A stretch of DNA of 64,000 nt from Bifidobacterium aesculapii (GTDB taxonomy: Bacteria; Actinomycetota; Actinomycetes; Actinomycetales; Bifidobacteriaceae): NCBI RefSeq assembly GCF_001417815.1, contig NZ_BCFK01000068.1:1-64000 (forward strand). The letters are read 5' to 3'. The notes beneath the pieces are model-generated. The model did no database searches. It was given only the letters and a program-made list of their open reading frames with translations, and was not told the DNA's origin. The position numbers and the translations under genes are program-made. Below, in pieces: positions 39,279 through 47,125 of the stretch (positions within the stretch are counted from its first letter, which is position 1; every line of letters begins with the position of its first letter).

Positions 39279-40535
39279 TCACATGGCGAATGAGACGATC
39301 GCGGGAATGACGCCGATGAACATGAACGCCGGCAGGAAGCACAGGCCGGTCGGGGCGAGCAACCGTACCGACAGTGCGGCCGCCGCCTGTTCGATGGCGG
39401 CCGTCTTGTCGCGTTCGTAGCGCTCGATGGCGAGTTCGAGGCGCCCCGTCGGCGATGAGCCGTGCTTCCACGCTTCGCCGAGGCAATCGCGGATAGGGTC
39501 GGCCGGCATGCCGCCGGCGCCGCCGATCCATGCCTCATGCCAGGTCGCGCCGCGCGTCAGCGCGAATCCCGCCGCACGCAGCCGCGCGGGGCGTGCGTCT
39601 TCCGCGATACGGGAGTCTTCCGCGGTGCGTCCGCCATGCGTCGTCCGCTTCGCCGTTCCGGCTGGCCCAATGCGTCCGGTGCGTGCCTGCCATCCGGCTC
39701 GTACGGAAACGGAGTGCCCGGCGTATGCGGTTCGTGCCGTAGTCGTGCCGACGTCTTCCGCGAAGGCATCACCCACGGCGATGAGTGCGCCGGGTATCGA
39801 CGCCCCTTGGACGAGCACGGCTTTGAGCATGGCCATCGTGATGGGCAGGTCGCTGTGCGGCGCACGCGCGGAGAACTCGCCCAGCAACCGTCGAGTCCAT
39901 GCCAGTCCCGCTACGTACCATACGGTTCCGGCGGTGAGGCAGAGCAATCCTCGCGGCGAACCGAGCAGGAACGCGATCGGGCGCGCTCCCAGCAGTTCGC
40001 CGAGCAGGACGGTCACGCCCGGCAGCGCGGTCAGCAGCCGGATCGTCGCCTTCGGCATGGCGAACGTCTGCCGTCTCAACTCGTCGGTGCGCCGGGCGCG
40101 CCGTTGGTCGTCGGCCGCGGCCTCCAGGCATCGCGACAGTGCGCATCCCGCTTTCTCGCTGAGACGGCATGCGGCGCTGAGGCGTCGTGCCGTGGCGGCG
40201 ATGTCGTGGTCGGATTCGTCCGCCGTGGCGCGCGCCCGAAGGACGGCTTCGGCGCGTGCGGCCGTCACCCGTGGCGTGGCGAACCGCATGCCGCCCTGCT
40301 CCTCGAACGCTTCTACTACGTTGCCGCCGCTTTTCACCTGTGCGATGAGTGCGGCGATCGTCGCGTCGATGCCGATCCGCTCGGGGACCGCCGCGGCGCC
40401 CGCCCTGCCGCCGTGCGCATGGCGTCGGATCGTCAAGGAGGTGCGGAGGGCGGGTATGAGCGCCGCCACCGTGCCAAGCGCGATGGCCGATATGGCGATG
40501 ATGGTGAGCGTGGCCGTGGTCATATCGATCTCCAT
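39279..40535 (-). CDS. TadB-TadC fusion, inner-membrane platform of Flp pili
   Basis: 418 residues in one uninterrupted frame. An N-terminal membrane helix and a first GspF-like domain (about 60-215) are followed by further helices and a second GspF-like part (about 220-418) ending in hydrophobic helices (LLAPTGLCFLPAFMFIGVIP). In most tad loci these are two proteins, TadB and TadC, so this looks like a natural fusion. The middle (about 285-325) is Arg/Thr-rich and poorly conserved, where the junction would be. Starts 1 bp after the tadA stop. Confidence 0.7.
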   Translation of the reverse strand: MEIDMTTATLTIIAISAIALGTVAALIPALRTSLTIRRHAHGGRAGAAAVPERIGIDATIAALIAQVKSGGNVVEAFEEQGGMRFATPRVTAARAEAVLRARATADESDHDIAATARRLSAACRLSEKAGCALSRCLEAAADDQRRARRTDELRRQTFAMPKATIRLLTALPGVTVLLGELLGARPIAFLLGSPRGLLCLTAGTVWYVAGLAWTRRLLGEFSARAPHSDLPITMAMLKAVLVQGASIPGALIAVGDAFAEDVGTTTARTAYAGHSVSVRAGWQARTGRIGPAGTAKRTTHGGRTAEDSRIAEDARPARLRAAGFALTRGATWHEAWIGGAGGMPADPIRDCLGEAWKHGSSPTGRLELAIERYERDKTAAIEQAAAALSVRLLAPTGLCFLPAFMFIGVIPAIVSFAM

Positions 40536-40536
40536 G

Positions 40537-41622
40537 TCATATCGGTCTCCATTGTTGGGCGAAACGCGGCCAGTCCCGGGTGTATTGCGCGGGGCCGTCT
40601 CCCGGCCACAAGGACAGCGGGCGCCCGGTCAATCCCGCGCCGGCCAGCCCCGCGCCTGCCGCTCCTGCATCTGAGCAGAGCAATCCGATCTGCGCGATTC
40701 TGCGACGCCCGTGCTCCCGCTCCAGATGCAGCACCGCGTCGAAGGCGCCCTGCGCGAGCATGGCCGTCGCCTGCGGGGTAAGACCGGCGAGCAGACCGAG
40801 CGCCGTCAGCCGGGAGGGGACGCGTGCCACCCCGTCGGCGTGTAGGGTGGTCATGCCGCCGTGATGGCCGGAATTGTAGGCGCGCAGCAGATCGGCTATC
40901 TCCTCGCCGCGGCATTCGCCCAGCACCACGCGGTCGGGCCGCATGCGCAGCGTCGCCTTCACCAGTTCCGGCAGGCCGACCGCCCCGGCGCCCTCCACGT
41001 TCGCCTCGCGCGTGACCATCGAGACATGGTCGGCGAGCGGCAACGCGCCGAGTTCGCGCACCTCCTCCACGGTGACGATGCGCTCCTGCGGGTCGCATTC
41101 GGCGAGCAGCGCCTTGAGCAGTGTGGTCTTGCCGGCGCCGGTGCCGCCCGTGATGAGCACCGTGCCACGTCTCGCGACAAGACCGCGCAGCACCGGCATC
41201 CACTCCGCCGGGAACAGCCCTCGGCGGTGCAGTTCCGTCAGTGTGGCCGCTGTGCGGTCCGGCAGGCGGATCGATATCGCCGCGCCGTGGGGCACGATGG
41301 GCGCGATCACCGCATGCACGCGCACGCCGTCCTCGCTGGAGGCGTCGGCGATGGGGCGTGCGTCGTCGAGACGGCGGCCGAGCTGCGCGCACAACTGCAC
41401 CGCGTAGTCGCGCACGACCCCGGGATCGCGGAACGGCATGCGCGGTTCCCGTTCACGCATGCCCTCGCCGAAATCCGCCCAGACGCGACCGTCGCAGGTC
41501 ACTGCCACGTCGGTGACCTGCGGGTCCCGGACGATCACGTCGAGGGGTCCGAACGCGATGGAGGCTCCCGGCCTGTGCCGGGGCGACATGCGCCGCCGTT
41601 CGACAAGGGCCGTGCGGTTCAT
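40537..41622 (-). CDS. tadA: pilus assembly ATPase TadA (CpaF)
   Basis: Secretion-type hexameric ATPase powering Flp pilus assembly. 361 residues: Walker A GGTGAGKTT at about 159-167, Asp box VTVEEVRELGALPL, Walker B-like MRPDRVVLGECRG and His box SGHHGGMTTLHAD are intact. Overlaps the tadZ stop by 4 bp (ATGA). Confidence 0.93.
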   Translation of the reverse strand: MNRTALVERRRMSPRHRPGASIAFGPLDVIVRDPQVTDVAVTCDGRVWADFGEGMREREPRMPFRDPGVVRDYAVQLCAQLGRRLDDARPIADASSEDGVRVHAVIAPIVPHGAAISIRLPDRTAATLTELHRRGLFPAEWMPVLRGLVARRGTVLITGGTGAGKTTLLKALLAECDPQERIVTVEEVRELGALPLADHVSMVTREANVEGAGAVGLPELVKATLRMRPDRVVLGECRGEEIADLLRAYNSGHHGGMTTLHADGVARVPSRLTALGLLAGLTPQATAMLAQGAFDAVLHLEREHGRRRIAQIGLLCSDAGAAGAGLAGAGLTGRPLSLWPGDGPAQYTRDWPRFAQQWRPI

Positions 41623-42839
41623 GCCGATCGCCGCCTTCCCCTGGTCGTGGGCTCCTCACCGGCGGCGGGACGGCGTCCGCCCGTCGCCCTGATCTCGTCG
41701 GCCAGGGCGCCGACGGCGCGGCGGTTGTGTTTGGGCACTGAGCGGATGCCGAGCCCCTCCAGCATGTCCGCGCACAACGAGGGCGTGACGCGCAACGGGC
41801 CGATCACGTCCTCGCCGAGATAGGCGATCGCCTCCGTCAGTGCCATGGACGACGCCGTACGGTGCCGAGGCGCTCCGCGTGGCTCGACACCGACGATGAC
41901 GGGCGGCTCGCCTCCCACGCCCGCACCGTCGGTCGCGCCGTGCAGCCATTCGAGATGGGCTTTCGCCCGTGCCATGCCCAGCACGGTGAGGTCGACGACC
42001 ATGACCTGCCGTGCCTTGGCGAACGGCGGCACGTGGGGTATGGCGCCGCCCCTGCCGGCATCCACCAATACGACGTCGTTGGCGTCGGCCAGCGCTTCCG
42101 CCGCCGCCTCCAACTCCCACCAATCGGGGCGTCCGCCACGCCATGGCGTGTGGGCGAGCACGTGGATGCCGTCCCATTGCGGCAGTTCATGGTTCAACGC
42201 CTCGCCCTCGATATGACCGAGCGGCGCGTCGAGGTCCTGCAGCGTCAGACCGGGCTCATGCTCGATGCCGAGGAGCACGTCGAGCCCGCCGCCGTCCAGG
42301 TCAGCGTCGAACAATGCGCACTCCATGTCGCGGCCGTGCAACGTCAAACCGGTGAGCGCCGTCAATGTGCTGGTGCCGATGCCGCCGCTGGGCGAGGTGA
42401 ACACGACGACGGTGCCGTGTGGTTCCGCGCCGGCGGCGTCGTAGCGCACGCCGCCCGCACGTGTGGAGCCGGAGTATGGCGTCTGGGCGCGTGACGCCTC
42501 GGTCCGTCTGGGCATGGAACGGCGGTGGACGGGGCTGGAAATCGCGTGACTGCGCGTCTTCGGGCGCAACGGCGCCGGGGAACGGTGCGGCTTCGTACCG
42601 GTCACGGTCGCCGCGTCGCGAATCGTAGTCCGCGGCGGACCGTATGCGGATGATGATGCGCGCGGCGGGGAATCGGACTCGCCGTCGCCCGTGCGCATGA
42701 CGTAGTAGCGGCGGGGCGGCGGCCGGTCCGCCGTCGTCGCGACGACGGGCGGAGGCGACGACTCCGGGCGTGCGGGGGCGGTCTGAGCCGCGGGGCGTGC
42801 GCCCGGAGGTGGTACCGGTAATGATGCTGTCACGTTCAT
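41619..42839 (-). CDS. tadZ: TadZ/CpaE-like ParA-fold localisation protein
   Basis: 406 residues. A long Pro/Arg/Ser-rich N-terminal half, probably disordered, precedes a MinD/ParA-like domain (about 150-400). Its Walker A is atypical (SPSGGIGTST, lacking the usual Lys), as known for TadZ proteins, which place the pilus machine in the cell. Start ATG 42839 has no strong ribosome site, so the N-terminus is uncertain. First gene of the minus-strand tad operon; three DnaA-box-like motifs lie 89-141 bp upstream. Confidence 0.78.
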   Translation of the reverse strand: MNVTASLPVPPPGARPAAQTAPARPESSPPPVVATTADRPPPRRYYVMRTGDGESDSPPRASSSAYGPPRTTIRDAATVTGTKPHRSPAPLRPKTRSHAISSPVHRRSMPRRTEASRAQTPYSGSTRAGGVRYDAAGAEPHGTVVVFTSPSGGIGTSTLTALTGLTLHGRDMECALFDADLDGGGLDVLLGIEHEPGLTLQDLDAPLGHIEGEALNHELPQWDGIHVLAHTPWRGGRPDWWELEAAAEALADANDVVLVDAGRGGAIPHVPPFAKARQVMVVDLTVLGMARAKAHLEWLHGATDGAGVGGEPPVIVGVEPRGAPRHRTASSMALTEAIAYLGEDVIGPLRVTPSLCADMLEGLGIRSVPKHNRRAVGALADEIRATGGRRPAAGEEPTTRGRRRSA

Positions 42840-42927
42840 GATTCGATTGAACAGCGCGGGGTGATTCGCGCACAAGCCGTACGGGCAATGTGGACGGAGC
42901 CCATCCGAATCGGCGTGTTGCGGAAGA

Positions 42928-42980
42928 TTATCCACCGTTTTCGGCTGGTTATCCACATTTGGGTGCCATGCTCGTCCACA
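42928..42980. promoter_or_regulatory. DnaA boxes upstream of tadZ
   Basis: TTATCCACA at 42949-42957, TTATCCACC at 42928-42936 and a weaker TCGTCCACA at 42972-42980. They lie in the 684-bp gap before tadZ, which otherwise holds the candidate rod-shaped RNA on the plus strand (from about 43310). Confidence 0.6.
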
Positions 42981-43275
42981 ATTGAAAAGTCCCTTTGGGG
43001 AAGACTGTGGGGTGGGTAGGGATTCGCGATCCGTTGATGTCCGGGCGGGACGGAAGGAACGTCGGTGCGAGATCGGCACGGACATGAAGCGACGGGCGCG
43101 GGGGCGAACCCGGCGCCGGCCGGATATGAGGGCTCAGCGACACGCCGTCGTCCGGTCGAACCGCACAGAACAGCACGGATCGCCGTCGTGAAGCGAACAT
43201 GAAAGGCCATCCGAGTTCGTTTCACGCCTCCGAACGATCAATTGCGAAAAGAAAGGAACAACTTCCTGATGCGGG

Positions 43276-43304
43276 TTGCGGGCCCGGGAACGCGCGCCTA
43301 GATT
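43276..43304 (+). promoter_or_regulatory. promoter of the candidate rod RNA
   Basis: TTGCGG at 43276-43281 and TAGATT at 43299-43304 with a 17-bp spacer. The expected start is near 43311, exactly where the first paired bases of the RNA begin. Confidence 0.5.
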
Positions 43305-43310
43305 ATGGAG

Positions 43311-43475
43311 TACAAGAACAACCGAACAGAGCAGAGCCCACAAAGTGTAATGGTCACGAGGACCGATACGTTGGACGGGCATTGGAAAGACTTACCGTTG
43401 CGACGATGATGTTGTGTTGAGATTCTGCTTTCCAGGTTGAGCTTGTAGAAAAGACCCGCTTCGGCGGGTCTTTTC
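43311..43475 (+). ncRNA. candidate 6S-like rod RNA
   Basis: The 5' and 3' ends pair in a long interrupted stem: TACAAG 43311-43316 with CTTGTA 43442-43447, CAACC 43319-43323 with GGTTG 43435-43439, GCAGA 43331-43335 with TCTGC 43424-43428, CACAA 43339-43343 with TTGTG 43412-43416, AATGGT 43349-43354 with ACCGTT 43394-43399. Internal loops separate these helices. A textbook terminator follows (AAGACCCGC-TTCG-GCGGGTCTT, 43451-43472, then TTCG). No plus-strand gene precedes it, so the terminator belongs to this RNA. The rod with central bubbles and the size of about 165 nt recall 6S RNA or mycobacterial Ms1; identity is inferred from shape only. Confidence 0.55.
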
Positions 43476-43523
43476 GTATATAAACGGCCCGCTGTACGAT
43501 GGGGAGGGGACAGGGAGGCAATC

Positions 43524-44432
43524 ATGGCACTGACGCTGGAACACCAAACCGATTATCCGATGGCCGCGAAGGTCTATTTCACCCGTGACATCAGCCCGGC
43601 CGGCCTGATTCGCGTCTACGAGGCGCTGGGCGCCAGACCGCACGGCAAAGTGGCCGTCAAACTGAGCTCCGGGGAAGGCGGCAACACGCATTACCTCCAG
43701 CCCGCACTCATCAAGGACCTCGTCCAACGGTTCGACGGCACGATCGTCGAATGCAACACCGCCTATGCGGGCACGCGCGACACCTCCGAACACCATTGGA
43801 AGACGATCAGGGAGCACGGGTTCACGGACATCGCCCCCTGCGACATCCAGGACGAGGACGGCGAGATCGAGATTCCGGTCGAAGGCGGCCGGCGCATCAC
43901 CGCCGACATCGTGGGGTCGCACTTCCCGAACTACGACTACTACGCCGTGCTCTCCCACTTCAAGGGGCACGTGATGGGCGGTTTCGGCGGCGCGCTGAAG
44001 AACATCTCGATCGGCATGGCCTCGTCGCGCGGCAAGAAGCGCCTGCACTCCGGCCAGGACGAGATCCTCACCCAGCCGTTCAGCGGCGACCAGGACGCCT
44101 TCCTCGAGGCGATGGCCGAAGCCGCGACCGCCGTGTTCAACGCGCTCAAGGGCGACATGCTCTTCATCAACGTGATGAACAACCTGTCTGTCGACTGTGA
44201 TTGCGACGGGCACCCGAGCGCGCCCGTCATGGCGGACATCGGCATCTGTGCCTCGCTCGACCCGGTGGCCGTGGACCAGGCGTGCGTCGACATGGTCTAC
44301 GTGTCCGAAGACGACAAGGAGCCGCTCATCGAACGCATCGAATCCCGCCACGGCATCCACATCATCGAACACGCCGTGGAGATGGGATTGGGGTCGCGCG
44401 AATACCGGCTCGTCGACCTCGACTCCCGCTGA
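43524..44432 (+). CDS. DUF362 protein
   Basis: 302 residues of the DUF362 family, whose members are often linked to iron-sulfur or redox proteins but have no settled reaction. This one lacks a ferredoxin (CxxCxxC) extension; its only Cys-rich spot is VDCDCDGH. Family features seen are VAVKLSSGEGGNTHYLQP, LSHFKGHVMGGFGGALKN and DPVAVDQACVDMV. GGGAGG precedes ATG 43524. First gene of a three-gene operon with an ECF S component and a DUF1893 protein, placed between the two halves of the tad locus. Confidence 0.8.
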   Translation: MALTLEHQTDYPMAAKVYFTRDISPAGLIRVYEALGARPHGKVAVKLSSGEGGNTHYLQPALIKDLVQRFDGTIVECNTAYAGTRDTSEHHWKTIREHGFTDIAPCDIQDEDGEIEIPVEGGRRITADIVGSHFPNYDYYAVLSHFKGHVMGGFGGALKNISIGMASSRGKKRLHSGQDEILTQPFSGDQDAFLEAMAEAATAVFNALKGDMLFINVMNNLSVDCDCDGHPSAPVMADIGICASLDPVAVDQACVDMVYVSEDDKEPLIERIESRHGIHIIEHAVEMGLGSREYRLVDLDSR

Positions 44433-44512
44433 GGGGAATCCGGCGGAAACGCGCGAAACAAACGAAACACGGCATAGGAAACAGAGCACAGGGAACAGAA
44501 GGAGCATCAATC

Positions 44513-45100
44513 ATGTCCGTTTCATCCGCACAGGCCCGCATCGACATCCGCACACTGCCGTCGGCGAAGGTCCAGACCGTCGCGGCCGCGCTCGCCGTCG
44601 TCGCGGCCGTCGCGCTGCCGCAGATCTTCCATCTCGCTGGCGCCTCGCTCGGCCTCGGACCGATGCTGGGGCAGACGCTGCTGCCGATGCACCTTCCCGT
44701 GCTGCTGGTGGGTCTTCTGGCCGGGCCGTACGCCGGCGTCGCCACCGGAGCACTCGCACCGGTCATCAGCTTCGCGCTGACCGGCATGCCGATGGCGCCG
44801 ATGGTCCCGTTCATGGTCATCGAACTCGCGTCCTACGGCTTGTCCGCCGGACTGCTGCGCGGCGTGCGGCTGCCGTCCGCACTGCCTTCGCCCCTCGGCT
44901 GGCTCGTCAGACTGTTCGGCGCGCAGATCGCCGGCAGACTGGTCGACGCGCTCGCCATCGCCGTGGCCGTCGCCTTCCTCGGCAACACGACCATGACCGT
45001 CGCGTCCGTGTGGGCCGCGGTCCTGACCGGCCTGCCGGGCCTCGTGCTGCAGTGGGTGGCCGTTCCCGCGATCATGTTCGCCGTGGACCGCAGGCGTTGA
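44513..45100 (+). CDS. ECF transporter S component, substrate unknown
   Basis: 195 residues, about six membrane helices, with the alanine- and glycine-rich helix faces typical of ECF S components (ALPQIFHLAGASLGLGPML). It lacks its own T and A genes here, so it should use a shared (group II) energising module. AGAAGGAG is well placed before ATG 44513. The substrate cannot be read from sequence; co-location with DUF362 suggests a cofactor or cofactor precursor. Confidence 0.75.
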   Translation: MSVSSAQARIDIRTLPSAKVQTVAAALAVVAAVALPQIFHLAGASLGLGPMLGQTLLPMHLPVLLVGLLAGPYAGVATGALAPVISFALTGMPMAPMVPFMVIELASYGLSAGLLRGVRLPSALPSPLGWLVRLFGAQIAGRLVDALAIAVAVAFLGNTTMTVASVWAAVLTGLPGLVLQWVAVPAIMFAVDRRR

Positions 45101-45104
45101 CGCC

Positions 45105-45554
45105 ATGACCTCCGATGTGGAGCGCGCGGCAGACGTGCTGCGGTCCGATCCCGCAATTGGTTGCGTGGCCTGCCGCGGCGGGGACGGGACCGGCGAATCC
45201 GATGAGATCCTCACCGGATTCGGACGTGGCGTACGGCCGCTGCTGCAATGGCTCGCGGACGGCCGCAGCCTCGTCGGGTATTCGGCCGCCGACCGCGTGG
45301 TCGGCAAAGGGGCCGCGCTGCTGTACGCGCGTCTCGGCGTCGTGGCCGTATACGCCGAAACGATGAGCGAGGCCGGACTGTCCACGCTTGGCGCGCAGGG
45401 CATCGCCGCCTCCTATGGCACCCTGGTGCCGGTGATTCTCAACCGTGCGCGGACCGGCGTCTGCCCGATCGAACGGTCCGTCGCCGCCATCGACGATCCC
45501 ATCGCCGCCGAACCCGCCATCCGCGCAGCCGTCGCCGAACTCATGCGACGCTGA
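45105..45554 (+). CDS. DUF1893 protein
   Basis: 149 residues of the DUF1893 family, of unknown function. The core VVGKGAALLYARLGVVAVYAE and the final ICPIER-like block (GVCPIERSV) are recognisable. Starts 4 bp after the ECF S component gene, so it is surely co-transcribed with it. Confidence 0.75.
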   Translation: MTSDVERAADVLRSDPAIGCVACRGGDGTGESDEILTGFGRGVRPLLQWLADGRSLVGYSAADRVVGKGAALLYARLGVVAVYAETMSEAGLSTLGAQGIAASYGTLVPVILNRARTGVCPIERSVAAIDDPIAAEPAIRAAVAELMRR

Positions 45555-45567
45555 CCGGCGCGACCAC

Positions 45568-45609
45568 TTATCCACAATGATGTGGATGACACGCCCGGGA
45601 TGTGGATAA
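45568..45609. promoter_or_regulatory. DnaA boxes upstream of flp-tadEF
   Basis: TTATCCACA at 45568-45576 and TGTGGATAA at 45601-45609 are perfect boxes; TGTGGATGA at 45581-45589 has one change. Three sites in 42 bp, 140-180 bp before the Flp pilin gene and right after the DUF1893 stop. Confidence 0.7.
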
Positions 45610-45748
45610 CCCGGGGGCTCTGACCACATTGCCCGGAACGCATTGTGCTCCGGGCTCCTTTCCATGCACAGTGGAGTGACCGATCGGTACCCGTAACCAC
45701 CCAACAACCACAAATCGGCAGCTGCCACCTTGAAGGAAAGGAACTCCA

Positions 45749-46039
45749 ATGGACACCGCCATCCCCGTCAACGGCGAAGGGCAGGCAGGCATCTTCATCC
45801 GCGCCAGAGAACGGGCCGAGCGTCTCCGTGAGACGTGCCGTGCCAGACTGTGCGTGATGGACGCCCGAATGCGCACCCTCTCCGCCGAACCCGAGGAAGG
45901 AGCCGCGACCGCGGAGTATGCGGTCGTGCTCGTCGCCGCCACGGGATTCGCCGCATTGCTCGTCGCCATACTGAAATCCGATGCCGTGCGCAAGATGCTG
46001 CTCGACATCGTCAAGAAGGCATTGATGATGGGAGGATGA
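45749..46039 (+). CDS. flp: Flp-type IVb prepilin (DUF4244-like)
   Basis: 96 residues. The processing site GAATAEY fits the Flp pattern GXXXXEY and is followed by a hydrophobic helix (AVVLVAATGFAALLVAIL) that packs in the pilus core. The leader before the cut is unusually long (about 50 residues) and charged. GAAAGGA precedes ATG 45749. Major pilin of the tad system; the prepilin peptidase is not in the window. Confidence 0.82.
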   Translation: MDTAIPVNGEGQAGIFIRARERAERLRETCRARLCVMDARMRTLSAEPEEGAATAEYAVVLVAATGFAALLVAILKSDAVRKMLLDIVKKALMMGG

Positions 46040-46040
46040 C

Positions 46041-46481
46041 ATGATTGCATGGTGCCACCCCCAACAGCGGGCGCGCCGGCCGCCGCGGCAGACTGCGGCC
46101 GTCTCTTCCCCTCGCCTGCTCCCCGCCCTCTCCGGCGCAGGGCCTTCGGGCTCCGACGCCGGTGCCGTCACCGCGGAATTCGCCACGGTGCTGCCCGCCG
46201 TGGTGGTCATGGCGGTGCTGCTGCTGTCGCTCGCGCGCACGGTGATGGTGTCCATCGGATGTCAGGACGCGGCGTCCGCGACCGCGAGGGAACTGGTCGC
46301 CGCCGGCTCGGACGCCGGCCCTTCGGCCGCCGCGTCGGCGGTGGGCGAAGACGGCGTCACCGTCAGCATCGCCCGTGACGGCGAACTGGTCACCGTCACC
46401 GCTCGATGCCCGGTGATTCCCGACCCGATGGGCGTGCTGCCCACGAAGGTCGAGGCCCGGGCCGTGGGGGTGGTCACGTGA
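46041..46481 (+). CDS. tadE: TadE-like pseudopilin
   Basis: 146 residues with the TadE signature GAVTAEFATVLPAVVVMAVLLL (a pilin-like helix near 41-62) and a small extracytoplasmic domain with two Cys. Starts 1 bp after flp, with GGAGGATGAC as ribosome site inside the pilin's end. Minor pilin of the Flp system. Confidence 0.82.
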   Translation: MIAWCHPQQRARRPPRQTAAVSSPRLLPALSGAGPSGSDAGAVTAEFATVLPAVVVMAVLLLSLARTVMVSIGCQDAASATARELVAAGSDAGPSAAASAVGEDGVTVSIARDGELVTVTARCPVIPDPMGVLPTKVEARAVGVVT

Positions 46482-46954
46482 GAGCGCGTACCAGAACCCA
46501 CGCGGGGCTGGACTCCGGCGCAGGGGCCGTCGTGGAGCCTCATGCGGAATCCCATGTGGAATCCCGCGCGCTGCTCCGTGGAGGACGGCAGGCGGATGAA
46601 GGTTCCGGCACGCTCGCCGGCGTGGCGCTCATCATGCTCGCAGCCGCGTTGATGTCGTCCGTCGCCGTCGCAGGCCGTCTGCTGACGGTCCGCGCGGCGG
46701 CGCGCTCCGCAGCGGATCTGGCCGCGTTGTCTGCGGCGGTGGCATTGCGCGACGGTGCCGCCGACCCGTGCATGGTCGCCGGAACGGTGGCCTCCGCACA
46801 TGCCGGGAACCTTGCGTCCTGCACGGTGGGAGGCGAACTCGGCGGCGATGTGACGGTGAGCGTGGGCATCGACACGCGGGTTCCGTTCATGCCGCACATC
46901 GTCGTCGATGCACGCGCCGGGCCGGTGCCGTGCGCGCCGGCCGGCACGCCGTAG
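46478..46954 (+). CDS. TadF-like pilus/secretion protein
   Basis: 158 residues from GTG 46478, which overlaps the tadE stop (GTGA). A pilin-like hydrophobic segment GSGTLAGVALIMLAAALMSS and a short C-terminal domain with two Cys match the TadE/F-like proteins found after TadE in actinobacterial tad loci. The N-terminal 45 residues are charged and cytoplasmic. Last gene of the plus-strand pilin set. Confidence 0.72.
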   Translation: MRARTRTHAGLDSGAGAVVEPHAESHVESRALLRGGRQADEGSGTLAGVALIMLAAALMSSVAVAGRLLTVRAAARSAADLAALSAAVALRDGAADPCMVAGTVASAHAGNLASCTVGGELGGDVTVSVGIDTRVPFMPHIVVDARAGPVPCAPAGTP

Positions 46955-47125
46955 GCGATTGAACGGCTGCGGATGATGGCGGGACGACAGGCGAAGGCCC
47001 TCAAGGTGCGTCTTGTCGCGTCGCTCATGTCGTACCTTGTCGTGCCGTGTCGCGTCGCGCATGCCAGACCGTGTCGTGTCATACGGTTCTGGCGGTTTCG
47101 CCCATCGTGCGGTTATCGTGTGGGT

